From NCBI RefSeq assembly GCF_001541095.1, contig NZ_LMXH01000003.1:355208-419207 (forward strand): a DNA stretch of 64,000 bases. Direction: 5' to 3'. This document shows, piece after piece, positions 8,033 through 16,126 of the stretch (its first letter is position 1; the number at the start of each line of letters is the position of its first letter). The DNA comes from Paenibacillus sp. FJAT-26967. GTDB lineage: Bacteria; Bacillota; Bacilli; Paenibacillales; NBRC-103111. The notes beneath the pieces are model-generated. The model ran no database searches and was not told the origin of the DNA. It worked only from the letters and a program-made list of their open reading frames with translations. Both the position numbers and the translations under genes were made by a program.

Positions 8033-8158
8033 CTGCATATCATTCATGGAAGTACCAATCACCTGTTTGTATATACATACAAGCTGCGCGATAGAGCTTA
8101 TCGTGCTTTTTCTTTCCTCTGAATGATAGCAGGTGCGGAGATGAAGACCCTCTACGGT
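8009..8158 (+). promoter_or_regulatory. structured leader RNA / attenuator of the CD3324-family gene
   Basis: Nested complementary segments can be paired by eye. P1 is ACCGTAGAGG (8009-8018) with CCTCTACGGT (8149-8158). P2 is TATCATTCA (8038-8046, extended by GGAAG) with TGAATGATA (8120-8128). P3 is the hairpin TTGTAT-ATAC-ATACAA (8067-8082). P4 is GCGCGATA-GAGCT-TATCGTGC (8086-8106) followed at once by TTTTT (8107-8111), which is terminator-like. The 5' arm of P1 lies inside the leader peptide ORF, so a ribosome paused there would change folding. Attenuation by peptide translation is the simplest reading. No known riboswitch class was recognised. Confidence 0.55.
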
Positions 8159-8210
8159 AGACGATGCGGTACGGAACACACACGACCAAATCGAGGAGGT
8201 ATTCAATCCG

Positions 8211-8507
8211 ATGAGTTATAAGAACGGCAAGGACATTCTTCCGGCTCACTTGCTACAAGAACTGCAAAAGTACATCCAGGGAGAAATCATATATGTACCT
8301 AAGAAAGAAAAGAAGCGTGCAGGCTGGGGCGAAAATAACGGCACAAGGCTGATTATCGAGCGCCGCAACCGGGAAATCTTCCGGCTGTATCAGAACGGCT
8401 CTTCTGTTATGGAGCTGATCCGGACGTTCCATCTTTCTGAGGACAGCATACGCAAAATCATCGGCAAAACCCGCGAACGGCTCAAACAAGCCGCAGCGAC
8501 CCCATAA
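8211..8507 (+). CDS. CD3324-family (Mor-like) helix-turn-helix protein
   Basis: This is a 98-residue DNA-binding protein. The N-terminus (SYKNGKDILPAHLLQELQKYIQGE) and the IYVPKKE segment are typical of the CD3324 family, related to Mor transcription activators. A helix-turn-helix follows (REIFRLYQNGSSVMELIRTFHLSEDSIRKII, about residues 55-85). Family members are small presumed transcription factors whose targets are unknown. GAGGAGGT precedes the ATG at a good distance. The gene follows a 17-codon leader and an attenuator-like RNA and ends in its own terminator, so it is separately regulated and monocistronic. Confidence 0.8.
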   Translation: MSYKNGKDILPAHLLQELQKYIQGEIIYVPKKEKKRAGWGENNGTRLIIERRNREIFRLYQNGSSVMELIRTFHLSEDSIRKIIGKTRERLKQAAATP

Positions 8508-8535
8508 AACGGCGGCCCAACAGGTCGCCGTTTTT
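8506..8535 (+). terminator. Rho-independent terminator
   Basis: AACGGCG / CGCCGTT stem and a TTTTT run immediately after the stop codon of the CD3324-family gene. Confidence 0.85.
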
Positions 8536-8700
8536 CTGCATTTATGACTAGGGTTGGTGTTTCAATCCAACATAGTATGATAACATAGGTTAATTATACG
8601 AAATGTGCCTTTTGAAGCAGGATTCTAAGAAGTTAAAAGAGAAAATGAAGCTACAGAAATAGTAAACGGAACGGCTGTGCGCGAAGTTACGTAGTGTCAG

Positions 8701-8760
8701 GGAACTAATCCCGGATGCCCGGAGGCCGTGAAGGTGAGTATCCGGTAAGCTGCTCGCCTT
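8701..8760 (+). other. possibly structured 5' leader of the response-regulator operon
   Basis: AAGGTGAG (8731-8738) can pair with CTCGCCTT (8753-8760). CCCGGAT (8710-8716) can pair instead with ATCCGG (8740-8745), giving two competing folds just upstream of the AGGAGG at 8776. I looked for c-di-GMP-I and -II riboswitch cores, given the GGDEF gene downstream, and did not find them. Confidence 0.25.
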
Positions 8761-8788
8761 TCGTACAGACAAGACAGGAGGAAGAAGC

Positions 8789-9190
8789 TTGAATCCCTAT
8801 CGTATTCTACTGGCGGATGATGAAGCCGCGCTCCGGTTTTTGCTGACCGAAACACTTGTGGATGAGGGTTATGAGATTACGGAAGTCATGGATGGCCTAG
8901 AAGCTATCCGTAAGCTTCAGCTGGAAACTTATGACCTGATTATACTGGATTATATGATGCCGGAGAAAACCGGCGTAGAAGTGTGCGAATGGCTGCGATC
9001 GGAAGGGGTGGCGAACCGGGACGTCCCCGTTATCCTGCTCACGGCCAAGGCGCTGGAGAAGGACCGGGAGAAAGCAAATGCTGCCGGTGTCACTACTTAT
9101 ATCGTGAAGCCGTTTAGCCCCCTGCAGCTTGTGGACACCGTGGAGGAATTAATCCGTGTACACAACAAGACTGTATATAACTCGCAATAA
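8789..9190 (+). CDS. single-domain response regulator (CheY-like receiver)
   Basis: This 133-residue protein consists of one receiver domain. It has the acidic cluster in LLADDEAALRF, the phosphoacceptor Asp in LIILDYMMPEKTG (about residue 54), Thr in VILLTAK and Lys in YIVKPFSPLQ. There is no output domain, so it works through protein interaction, probably with the adjacent HPt-containing protein. The start is TTG 8789 behind GGAGGAAG. Its stop is 22 bases before the next gene, and the two form an operon. Confidence 0.92.
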   Translation: MNPYRILLADDEAALRFLLTETLVDEGYEITEVMDGLEAIRKLQLETYDLIILDYMMPEKTGVEVCEWLRSEGVANRDVPVILLTAKALEKDREKANAAGVTTYIVKPFSPLQLVDTVEELIRVHNKTVYNSQ

Positions 9191-9212
9191 CGAACGGATG
9201 TGAATCTGAGCT

Positions 9213-10976
9213 ATGAATCAATCGGGTTCCCGATGGCAGGGCGACAAGGCCCAGGGAAAGGATGAGCGGCTTCTAAAGCAGGGCAGGAAGCTGTTTATTA
9301 AAGAGCTAGGTAACCAAATTAAGCAAATGGACGAGCTGCTGGTCCTCATTGCCTCTTCGTCCCCTGTACAGGATCTTCAGGATATGTACAGGATTGTTCA
9401 TATGCTCAAAGGCAGTGCTCCCATGTTCCAGTTCGCCAGAGTCGGTAAAATTGCCGAAGAATTGGTGCGGATATGGGAATGGACGCAGGCTTTACAGCCT
9501 TCTGTATCCTTAAGCGAAGATTTTGCCCCGCTTGTGAATGAAAGTGTGAATCAGACAAGTCTCTATTTAAGACATTTACGTATGGAGCATGATGTGTCCG
9601 TCATTGAGCTTGAAGTGGATGATCAGAAAGAGCAGGGCATTGTTCTTAACTTGGGTACCAGACGAAGACTGCTCATCATTGACGACGACGATGTGCTGCG
9701 TTCTTACCTTGTACGTCGTTTGGAGCTTGATGGTTATACGGTGGATGAAGCGAACAATGTTTCATCGGCCCAGCTTCTTCTGCGTGAGCATGTGTATGAT
9801 CTGGTGACTTTGGATTTGATGATGTATCCCCAATCCGGATACGAATTGTTTGACTTTCTCAAAGACGATCCTACCCTGAAATGGGTTCCTCTGATCGTAC
9901 TCTCCGGACGGGATGATTTGAGTGACAAAGTCCGTTGCTTTCATCTGGGTGCGGATGACTATGTGACGAAGCCTTTCCAGTATGAGGAGCTGGCTGCGCG
10001 TATTTACGGGATCGTCAAACGGACCAAGAATTTCGAAGAAATGGCGTTTCGTGATCCGCTGACGGCCGTCTTCAACCGGAGATATTTCGATCATCAGATT
10101 CAACTGGAGCTGGAGAGGGTGCAGCGGTATCCTTCGTCTATTTCGCTTGCCTTCATTGATATCGACGGTTTCAAAAAAATTAACGATGTCTATGGTCACC
10201 ATATTGGCGATCTGGTTCTCCAAGGGCTATCCCATCTGCTTCAGACCCGGATGCGTTCTACAGATCTTGTTTTCCGTTTCGGCGGAGAAGAATTCGTCGT
10301 CGTTATGCCCGGAACGGATGCGGACGGAGCGGCAGAGTCTGTACAGTCTCTGCTGGAGATAGCCCGCAGTCAGCCGATTGTGTCGGATGAAGGCAAGAAC
10401 TATTGGATCACCTTCTCTGCAGGAATCTCCGCCTGGAACGCCGGACTTACCATCGATGAGTGGATTCTCCGTGCGGACAAAACGATGTACCGGGCCAAGC
10501 AGGAAGGCAAAGACCGGGTATTGGTCTCGGAAGAATCATGCCAGAGTCCGGCTCTTCCTGATGCGGATACACGGGGGCGGTATAAGCTGCTGGTTGTCGA
10601 TGATGATAAAATTCTGCGAGCGATCGTCATGTCAGGTCTTAATCATCTTAATCTTCTCATCGAAGAAGCCCAGGATGGTGAAGAGGCGTATCACCGGCTG
10701 ATGGAAGGGGATATCGATTTGTGCATCCTCGACGGAATTATGCCTAGAATGAGTGGTATGGAGCTGCTGGAGCGGATTAAAGCCGAGCCTCCTCAAACCC
10801 GTCCCATGTGTAAGGTTATGATGCTGTCCGGCCGCCGCAAGGATGAGAATATGGAGAGACTCCAGGAGCTTGGAGTCAGTGAGTATATGACCAAACCGTT
10901 CTCCATGGTAGAGCTGGAGATGAACGTAAAGAGGCTGCTTGGTATGGAGCAGCCCAGCGCAAAGGTTACCTCGTAA
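9213..10976 (+). CDS. HPt-REC-GGDEF-REC diguanylate cyclase
   Basis: This 587-residue soluble signalling protein has four modules. An N-terminal HPt-like domain carries His63 in IVHMLKGSAP. A receiver spans about 150-265 (LLIIDDDDVLR, LDLMMYPQSG, DYVTKPF). A GGDEF domain spans about 280-435 with active-site RFGGEEF at about 357-361 and an I-site RSTD five residues upstream. A second receiver spans about 456-578 (LLVVDDDKILR, ILDGIMPRMSG, EYMTKPF). The signatures suggest an active, product-inhibited c-di-GMP synthase driven by phosphorelay. The preceding CheY-like protein could exchange phosphoryl groups with the HPt domain. There are no membrane segments. A strong terminator follows. Confidence 0.92.
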   Translation: MNQSGSRWQGDKAQGKDERLLKQGRKLFIKELGNQIKQMDELLVLIASSSPVQDLQDMYRIVHMLKGSAPMFQFARVGKIAEELVRIWEWTQALQPSVSLSEDFAPLVNESVNQTSLYLRHLRMEHDVSVIELEVDDQKEQGIVLNLGTRRRLLIIDDDDVLRSYLVRRLELDGYTVDEANNVSSAQLLLREHVYDLVTLDLMMYPQSGYELFDFLKDDPTLKWVPLIVLSGRDDLSDKVRCFHLGADDYVTKPFQYEELAARIYGIVKRTKNFEEMAFRDPLTAVFNRRYFDHQIQLELERVQRYPSSISLAFIDIDGFKKINDVYGHHIGDLVLQGLSHLLQTRMRSTDLVFRFGGEEFVVVMPGTDADGAAESVQSLLEIARSQPIVSDEGKNYWITFSAGISAWNAGLTIDEWILRADKTMYRAKQEGKDRVLVSEESCQSPALPDADTRGRYKLLVVDDDKILRAIVMSGLNHLNLLIEEAQDGEEAYHRLMEGDIDLCILDGIMPRMSGMELLERIKAEPPQTRPMCKVMMLSGRRKDENMERLQELGVSEYMTKPFSMVELEMNVKRLLGMEQPSAKVTS

Positions 10977-10986
10977 CCGTATCCTG

Positions 10987-11022
10987 AGCATTTCGATCCC
11001 GGGGGATTGAAATGCTTTTTTA
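10987..11022 (+). terminator. Rho-independent terminator
   Basis: AGCATTTCGATCCC and GGGATTGAAATGCT arms (one mismatch-rich position) are followed by TTTTTTATT after the GGDEF gene. Confidence 0.88.
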
Positions 11023-11166
11023 TTATGAATTTGTCGGTTGTATAAATAGCTTCGGCAGGGACGGACCAAAGGACTGCTTGTTTCCCGTCCCGATTTTCGG
11101 GGTAAATTCCCTGTGCATATGGAGCGTACAGATGCCAATGCTTCCAGGGAGCCCTATCAGCCTGGT

Positions 11167-11180
11167 ATTATTCGAATAAT
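11167..11180. promoter_or_regulatory. perfect 14-bp palindrome, possible operator
   Basis: ATTATTCGAATAAT is fully self-complementary and lies about 115 bases upstream of the DUF2203 gene, in a 318-base gap that otherwise shows only the terminator at 10987. It has the form of a repressor site, but the cognate factor is unknown. Confidence 0.3.
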
Positions 11181-11295
11181 TGTAAGGCTAATAACGACCG
11201 TTTAGTCCGCGCTGTCTTATACTATAGGAAGTAGCAGAGGCGGCACGTTCGATTGAACGGTTATTTTCTGATACACTCAAAAGGGGGTGGAGTCG

Positions 11296-11703
11296 ATGTC
11301 CAAACGGTATTTTACAATCCAAGAGGCCAATGCCCTGCTGCCTACGGTTGAAGATCAGCTTGATCGCTTGCAGGATATCAAGACGGACTTTGAATTCAAG
11401 TACATCGAATTGCGGGAGAAAAGGCAGCAAATCCGCCAACAGATGCAAAGCGGCAAGCGTGACCCTCTGTTTGAACTGGAATGCGAGCTGGAATTTATGC
11501 AGATTGAAGCACGCGGGATTATTCATCATTTTTACCATCAAGGCATTGAACTCAAGAATATCGAACATGGTTTAGTTGATTTTCCATCGATAATCGGTGG
11601 AGAGGAAGTACTTCTGTGCTGGCGCAGCGGTGAAGAACGGGTAAGCTTCTATCACAGCAGGCAGGATGGTTTCCAAGGCCGCAGACCGCTCCCGGAGGAT
11701 TAA
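11296..11703 (+). CDS. DUF2203 family protein
   Basis: This 135-residue protein belongs to DUF2203, recognised from YFTIQEANALLPTVEDQLDRLQDIK at the start and the later GVELKNIEHGLVDFP-like segment with EEVLLCWRSGEERVSFYHSRQDGFQGRRPLPED. The first two thirds are helical and charged. The end is a compact beta segment. The function of the family is unknown. I prefer ATG 11296 over GTG 11287 because the AAGGGGG ribosome binding site lies at normal distance only from the ATG. Confidence 0.88.
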   Translation: MSKRYFTIQEANALLPTVEDQLDRLQDIKTDFEFKYIELREKRQQIRQQMQSGKRDPLFELECELEFMQIEARGIIHHFYHQGIELKNIEHGLVDFPSIIGGEEVLLCWRSGEERVSFYHSRQDGFQGRRPLPED

Positions 11704-11763
11704 GAGTGTCTGAGTGTCTTTTGCATATGCCCGGATTACGGGGAGCCCCTCATTGGCAAATCT

Positions 11764-11791
11764 CCTGGCAGCCTCTTTGCTGGCTGCCAGG
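11764..11791 (+). terminator. stable hairpin, probable weak terminator
   Basis: A perfect 10-bp stem CCTGGCAGCC / GGCTGCCAGG with an 8-base loop lies between the DUF2203 and copCD genes. The T-run after it is poor (CTTAAGTTT). Confidence 0.45.
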
Positions 11792-11858
11792 CTTAAGTTT
11801 GTCGTAGGCCGGCCGGACGCTGCACAGAAAGATTAACATTTGAGGGAGAGTAGAATAG

Positions 11859-13496
11859 GTGGCCATTGTCTTAAAGCGTTACGGCCGTGTATTGGCCGGC
11901 ATATTCATGATTCTGAGCTTGCTTGTCGGGCTGTTTCCGCGAGAAGCATCCGCTCATGCGGCTCTGATTAACACCGAACCGGCTCCGAACAGCAGGATGG
12001 AGCAAGGGCCGGAACAAATCCGTCTCACCTTTAATGAAGCGCTGGAGGAAAGTGTTTTTTACATTCATGTGCTGGATCAGAGCGGTAACAAGATAACAGA
12101 TGAAGAGGCAAGCATGACTCAAGACCGCTCGGCGATTGTGCTGAAGCTGCCGAAGCTCGGCGAGGGTTTGTATCTGGTTTCGTATCACGTCATCTCGGGG
12201 GATGGGCATCCTGTCGGAGGCAGTTATCCGATTACAGTCGGGGACCCGCCTGCTTCGGGAGATTCGGCTGCCGGAGAGGCGCCGCATGAACACGGAATCG
12301 GGAGCTCGGGCGTTGACGGGCTGCTCCAGTTCATTGCCCGCGGCTTCTGGTATGCGGCGATGCTGTCGCTGACAGGCTGGCTGTTCTGGAGGCGGACCGC
12401 TTCTATCCGGAAGCTTCCTGAGGCTGTATCGTCCAAATGGACGAGAATGCTGCAGCTGTTCTATCTGATTACGCTGCTTTTTGTAGTCGCTACACATTTG
12501 GAGTCTCTGCTGGGCGGGGGCGGTCTTTCGCAGCTCGGCAATCTCCTGACCCGTACGGGCATCGGAATATCATGGCTGGTATCATTGGCGCTTTCACTGC
12601 TGGGCTTTATGCTGCTCACCCGCAGGGCATGGCTCGATTATGCCTGGGCCGCGGCGCTGCTGCTAACCAAGAGTCTATCGGGACACGCGGTAACATTCTC
12701 GCCGGAATGGGCAAGCGTTCTCTCCGATGCGGTCCATTTGGCAGCTTCTGCATTATGGGTGGGCGGACTGATTGCCGCGTGGGTTCTTTACACAAAGAAA
12801 AGGGATGAGTTTACCGGTTTCTTGAAGGCCTTCTCAAAGGCAGCGCTAGGGTCCATCGTTGTTCTGGCCGTCAGCGGGTCTGTTCTTGTGCTGCTCTTCC
12901 TGCCGGATCTGACCTATATTTTCGATACGCAGTGGGGTATCCTTCTACTTATTAAGTTAGGATTGGTGCTTGTCGTTGCAGGAACAGGAGCACTTCTTCG
13001 TTATTATATGAAAAAGAACAACGAGCAGGCCGTTCGCAGCTTGTACAAGGTTGATTTCAGCGCGATGCTGCTTATCTTGTTGGCTGTGGGCTTTCTGACT
13101 TATTTGTCGCCTGCGCCGCCTAACCAGCCGCTTAACTGGCACGAAATGGGCAAGACGGCGCATATGACCGCTGTCGTTACCCCTAATGCGCCAGGAACCA
13201 ATTCGTTCGCGGTAACGGTGTGGCTGCCTGAGAATACGGGCGCTCCCAAACATGTTCAAATGAACGTCCAATATCAGCCCGCAGCAGGGGATGATTCGGC
13301 TTTGGCTCCTATTCAGATACCTTTGGAGCTGCAAAGCGGATCTAAGAACGAAATGAAGATAGCAGACTTTACTGCTTACAGTTATACCGCGCAGGGCCCA
13401 TTCCTTCCGCTCCCGGGCAATTGTGTGCTTGAAGTAAGGATTATGGACAGCAATGACGATGAGACTGTATTTAAAAAAGAAATGAAGCTGTATTGA
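11859..13496 (+). CDS. CopC-CopD fusion copper protein (YcnJ-like)
   Basis: This 545-residue protein fuses a CopC-type periplasmic copper-binding domain to a CopD-type membrane domain, as in B. subtilis YcnJ. After a signal peptide, mature HAALINTEPAPNS begins at about residue 32 with the copper-ligand His as its first residue. GDGHPVGGSYPI near 115 supplies another. About eight membrane helices span about residues 155-420, with histidines in LTKSLSGHAV and LSDAVHLAASALWVG. A C-terminal extracytoplasmic beta domain follows (about 430-545). Copper uptake or handling is the expected role. The start is GTG with GAGGGAGAG. No CsoR- or YcnK-type operator was recognised. Confidence 0.9.
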   Translation: MAIVLKRYGRVLAGIFMILSLLVGLFPREASAHAALINTEPAPNSRMEQGPEQIRLTFNEALEESVFYIHVLDQSGNKITDEEASMTQDRSAIVLKLPKLGEGLYLVSYHVISGDGHPVGGSYPITVGDPPASGDSAAGEAPHEHGIGSSGVDGLLQFIARGFWYAAMLSLTGWLFWRRTASIRKLPEAVSSKWTRMLQLFYLITLLFVVATHLESLLGGGGLSQLGNLLTRTGIGISWLVSLALSLLGFMLLTRRAWLDYAWAAALLLTKSLSGHAVTFSPEWASVLSDAVHLAASALWVGGLIAAWVLYTKKRDEFTGFLKAFSKAALGSIVVLAVSGSVLVLLFLPDLTYIFDTQWGILLLIKLGLVLVVAGTGALLRYYMKKNNEQAVRSLYKVDFSAMLLILLAVGFLTYLSPAPPNQPLNWHEMGKTAHMTAVVTPNAPGTNSFAVTVWLPENTGAPKHVQMNVQYQPAAGDDSALAPIQIPLELQSGSKNEMKIADFTAYSYTAQGPFLPLPGNCVLEVRIMDSNDDETVFKKEMKLY

Positions 13497-13586
13497 ACAC
13501 GGAATGCGGCTTCACGCAGTTATTCGGCATTATGTGCGAATGAATATCAACACTGCATTTATGATGTGTGATAAGTTCAGCACATC

Positions 13587-13627
13587 CAAAAAGGACCTTC
13601 TGTCTGGAGAGACAGAAGGTCCTTTTT
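13587..13627. terminator. long bidirectional terminator
   Basis: A perfect 18-bp inverted repeat (AAAAAGGACCTTCTGTCT and its complement) with a four-base loop. It serves copCD on the plus strand and the DUF418 gene on the minus strand. Confidence 0.92.
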
Positions 13628-13651
13628 GTACGGAGATACAGGCTGCGGCGG

Positions 13652-14848
13652 CTAAGACTGCTGTTTGCCGGGTTGGTCTGCCATACCGGCGTAAGTAAGG
13701 CGCCGCCACACCCATTCTGCCGGTCCATAGCGGTGACGTCGCAGCCAGAATGCGGAGTAGGCAATCTGGACCGGGTAAATCGCAAGGCAGATCAGGGCTC
13801 CTTGCCATACATTCACATGGCCGTACAGCCGAAAGCCCAGGAACAGGACTACGCACAGGACCGTCTGGGTCAAATAGTTGGTCAGCGCCATACGGCCGTA
13901 CGGCTGCAGGAAGCGGAGCCTGCGCTGCCACACGGGCTTCTCAAGCAGCAGAGCCAACTGGGAGATGTATACAAAAGCAAGCGTGTAGCCGCTTATGTAA
14001 GTGATGAAATAGACGACAGCGCTGAGGCTGGATTCCATTCCGAATGCATAGATGATTGCGGTGCATGCCAGAAGCGGCACGCTTGCAGCCAGATTCCGGC
14101 GGCGGAGCCGCTTCCACTGGGAACGGTGGGCTTCCACGTTCTGAAGCATGCCGCTTTTGCCGACCGCAAGTCCCAGCAGGAACATGCCGAGAATAATAGG
14201 CAGCATCGTCAGCTGGTTGGCAAGCGATTCGAAAACTTCCACTTGCCAGTGCCAAGCAAGCCATTCGGTCCATGGAAGTGTCCGGAAAGCCTGGAGGGCG
14301 CTCTGTATCTCGCTGGCGGTAAACAAGGGGCCGCCAAAAGCCGGATTAATGCGGCCTTCCAGGAGCGCATCAACTAGAACGATTATGGCGGAGAGTCCCA
14401 GAGTCAGCAGCAGGTAGCCGATTACCAGCAGACGTCCCCAGAACCATAAGGCTTCGGTGCGCATCGGATAGAAAGCGGGCAGCAGTAATCCGGTGATGGC
14501 ATACAGCGTCAGGATATCCCCCTTCCAGAGGAAGATAAGATGCGCAAGTCCGATCACAAGAAGAATAAATAATCTTCGGAAGAACAAGCTCTTGCCGTAT
14601 CCTTTCTGTTCCGCGCGTGACATGAAAAGATAGAAGCCGAGTCCGAATAAAAAAGAAAAGATCAGGTAAAATTTTCCTTGAACGAATAGATCGAAAAACA
14701 TCCGTATGTACCGGTCCGCTCCGTCATAGGTTCTAAATTCGCTGCCGCTGAAGGTCGGCATGTTCACGAGGAAGATGCCCAGAAGAGCAAATCCGCGGAT
14801 GATATCAATACTGACAATGCGTTCTTTTCCGTCGGCCGGGCCGATCAT
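13652..14848 (-). CDS. DUF418 (YeiB-like) membrane protein
   Basis: This 398-residue multi-spanning membrane protein starts with RIVSIDIIRGFALLGIFLVNMP, the typical N-terminus of the YeiB/DUF418 family. Heparan-alpha-glucosaminide-acetyltransferase-like helices follow, and the family's C-terminal block is PYGRMALTNYLTQTVLCV with QGALICLAIYPVQIAYSAFWLRRHRYGPAEWVWRRLTYAG. The family is a probable membrane acyltransferase relative of unknown substrate. The ATG at 14848 has AAGGAG ten bases upstream. It shares the bidirectional terminator with copCD and is otherwise a single-gene unit. Confidence 0.92.
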   Translation of the reverse strand: MIGPADGKERIVSIDIIRGFALLGIFLVNMPTFSGSEFRTYDGADRYIRMFFDLFVQGKFYLIFSFLFGLGFYLFMSRAEQKGYGKSLFFRRLFILLVIGLAHLIFLWKGDILTLYAITGLLLPAFYPMRTEALWFWGRLLVIGYLLLTLGLSAIIVLVDALLEGRINPAFGGPLFTASEIQSALQAFRTLPWTEWLAWHWQVEVFESLANQLTMLPIILGMFLLGLAVGKSGMLQNVEAHRSQWKRLRRRNLAASVPLLACTAIIYAFGMESSLSAVVYFITYISGYTLAFVYISQLALLLEKPVWQRRLRFLQPYGRMALTNYLTQTVLCVVLFLGFRLYGHVNVWQGALICLAIYPVQIAYSAFWLRRHRYGPAEWVWRRLTYAGMADQPGKQQS

Positions 14849-15036
14849 ATGTGGAAAACTCCTTCCGGTTGGGCAATGTACACCTCATCATACCGGGAAA
14901 AAGAATCCCGTGCAATAAACGCATACCAGGCTCAGATTCTATGAATCAAGCCGGGTCCGGATCACATAAACAAAGGGGTGTTTGTACGATATGATTTCCC
15001 CAGACGGTAATAAAAATCAATGATTTGCCGAGAATT

Positions 15037-15831
15037 CTAATACAAGGAAAGCGTCCAGCGTATAAATGCGGCGGCGGGAACAAGCAGCACTTGTGCAAGA
15101 ATCGTCCCGGCAAGGCGGGAGAGCATCAGCAGACCGAACATTTTGTTCATGGATTCCTGGCTTGCTTTGCCGCTCATCGCCCGGTCCGTCAAGAGAGCCA
15201 CCCGCGGATCAAGGAAAAGCGTCATGATGATTGTCGCAACGCCATTGATCAGGGCGGAAGACATCGTCGCCTGCGATTTGCCGTCTGGTGTAAATGCCGA
15301 AGCGTACAGGGCAGCCAGCACACCGACGGTATATATAGCGGTAACGGCTACATTCAGCACAATCAGACGTTTGGGCACACCCCCGACTCGGAGGCGGGAC
15401 AGCATATCTAATCGGGGCAGGCGGATATGGCGCTTGGCTCTTTTGACGCTATGAATATTCGCGGTTGCTTTGAGCATCAGAGGAATAGAGCCTGTCACTT
15501 CAAAATGGGCAATCATCCGCGCGGACAAAGCTACTAGTGTCGGGAAGAGCAGGATTGCGACAGCCGTTCCGATGGAGGAGGAAATGAGTACATAGCGAAA
15601 CGGCGCCAAAGCCAGATGAGGATCAGTCAGACCTGCGTTGTCGGCTATTCCTGCCGTCAGCATCCCTTGAAACATATTGGAAGTACGGGATACGAGAACA
15701 ATCATTCCGGCAAGCGATAGCGCCACAGCGAGCTTGCCTATCCGGATACCGGCTAGCCGGACCGCATAGGCAGCCGTTTCGGATGCGTGGATCAATAGAG
15801 TGAACATGCATGCGAGAAGCAGCATAGACAA
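15037..15831 (-). CDS. amj: lipid II flippase Amj
   Basis: Amj was described in B. subtilis (YdaH) as an alternative to MurJ that moves lipid II across the membrane for peptidoglycan synthesis. The sequence has the family's LLIHASETAAYAVRLAGIR, KLAVALSLAGMIVLVSRTSNMFQG and the late FGLLMLSRLAGTILAQVLLVPAA, with about six hydrophobic segments. The frame is open to TTG 15861, but no ribosome binding site precedes that codon. AAAGGAG lies 11 bases before TTG 15831, so I place the start there (264 residues). ATG 15825 is also possible. Confidence 0.9.
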   Translation of the reverse strand: MSMLLLACMFTLLIHASETAAYAVRLAGIRIGKLAVALSLAGMIVLVSRTSNMFQGMLTAGIADNAGLTDPHLALAPFRYVLISSSIGTAVAILLFPTLVALSARMIAHFEVTGSIPLMLKATANIHSVKRAKRHIRLPRLDMLSRLRVGGVPKRLIVLNVAVTAIYTVGVLAALYASAFTPDGKSQATMSSALINGVATIIMTLFLDPRVALLTDRAMSGKASQESMNKMFGLLMLSRLAGTILAQVLLVPAAAFIRWTLSLY

Positions 15832-16026
15832 GGATATCGACGCTCCTTTGGTTTTAATCAATGAACAGCTAAGAGGAGAATATAGCCGGTTGTAATGAAA
15901 CTATATAAGTGCTTGATCTTGTCCGTCACTTTAAATGTATATGCGGAGATATTCTGCCGGAAACCAGCTTTGATTTAAAAGCAAGAGAGAAAATGGAAGC
16001 AGCGGGGGAGAAACTGAATGTAATGG

Positions 16027-16055
16027 TTGACAAGCAGGCTTCTAAAAGGTATATT
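16027..16055 (+). promoter_or_regulatory. sigma-A promoter of the iron-uptake lipoprotein gene
   Basis: A perfect TTGACA and TATATT separated by 17 bases. Transcription would start near 16062, just before the Fur box. Confidence 0.75.
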
Positions 16056-16066
16056 TCTTTGGTGAA

Positions 16067-16081
16067 TGATAATCATTATCA
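16067..16081. promoter_or_regulatory. Fur box
   Basis: TGATAATCATTATCA is a perfect 7-1-7 inverted repeat identical to the B. subtilis Fur consensus. It lies at the transcription start, so iron-loaded Fur should repress the downstream gene. Confidence 0.93.
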
Positions 16082-16126
16082 TTCGTTGTCATCTAGAATA
16101 CATACAAGACAGGAGAGAATAGATCG

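Noticed and set aside
8540..8788. c-di-GMP riboswitch before the receiver/GGDEF operon
   Set aside because: Neither the GEMM-I tetraloop and receptor pattern nor the c-di-GMP-II core could be found. Only generic hairpins are present.
13568..14377. 269-residue plus-strand frame opposite the DUF418 gene
   Set aside because: It begins inside the bidirectional terminator and lies antisense to a clear DUF418 membrane protein.
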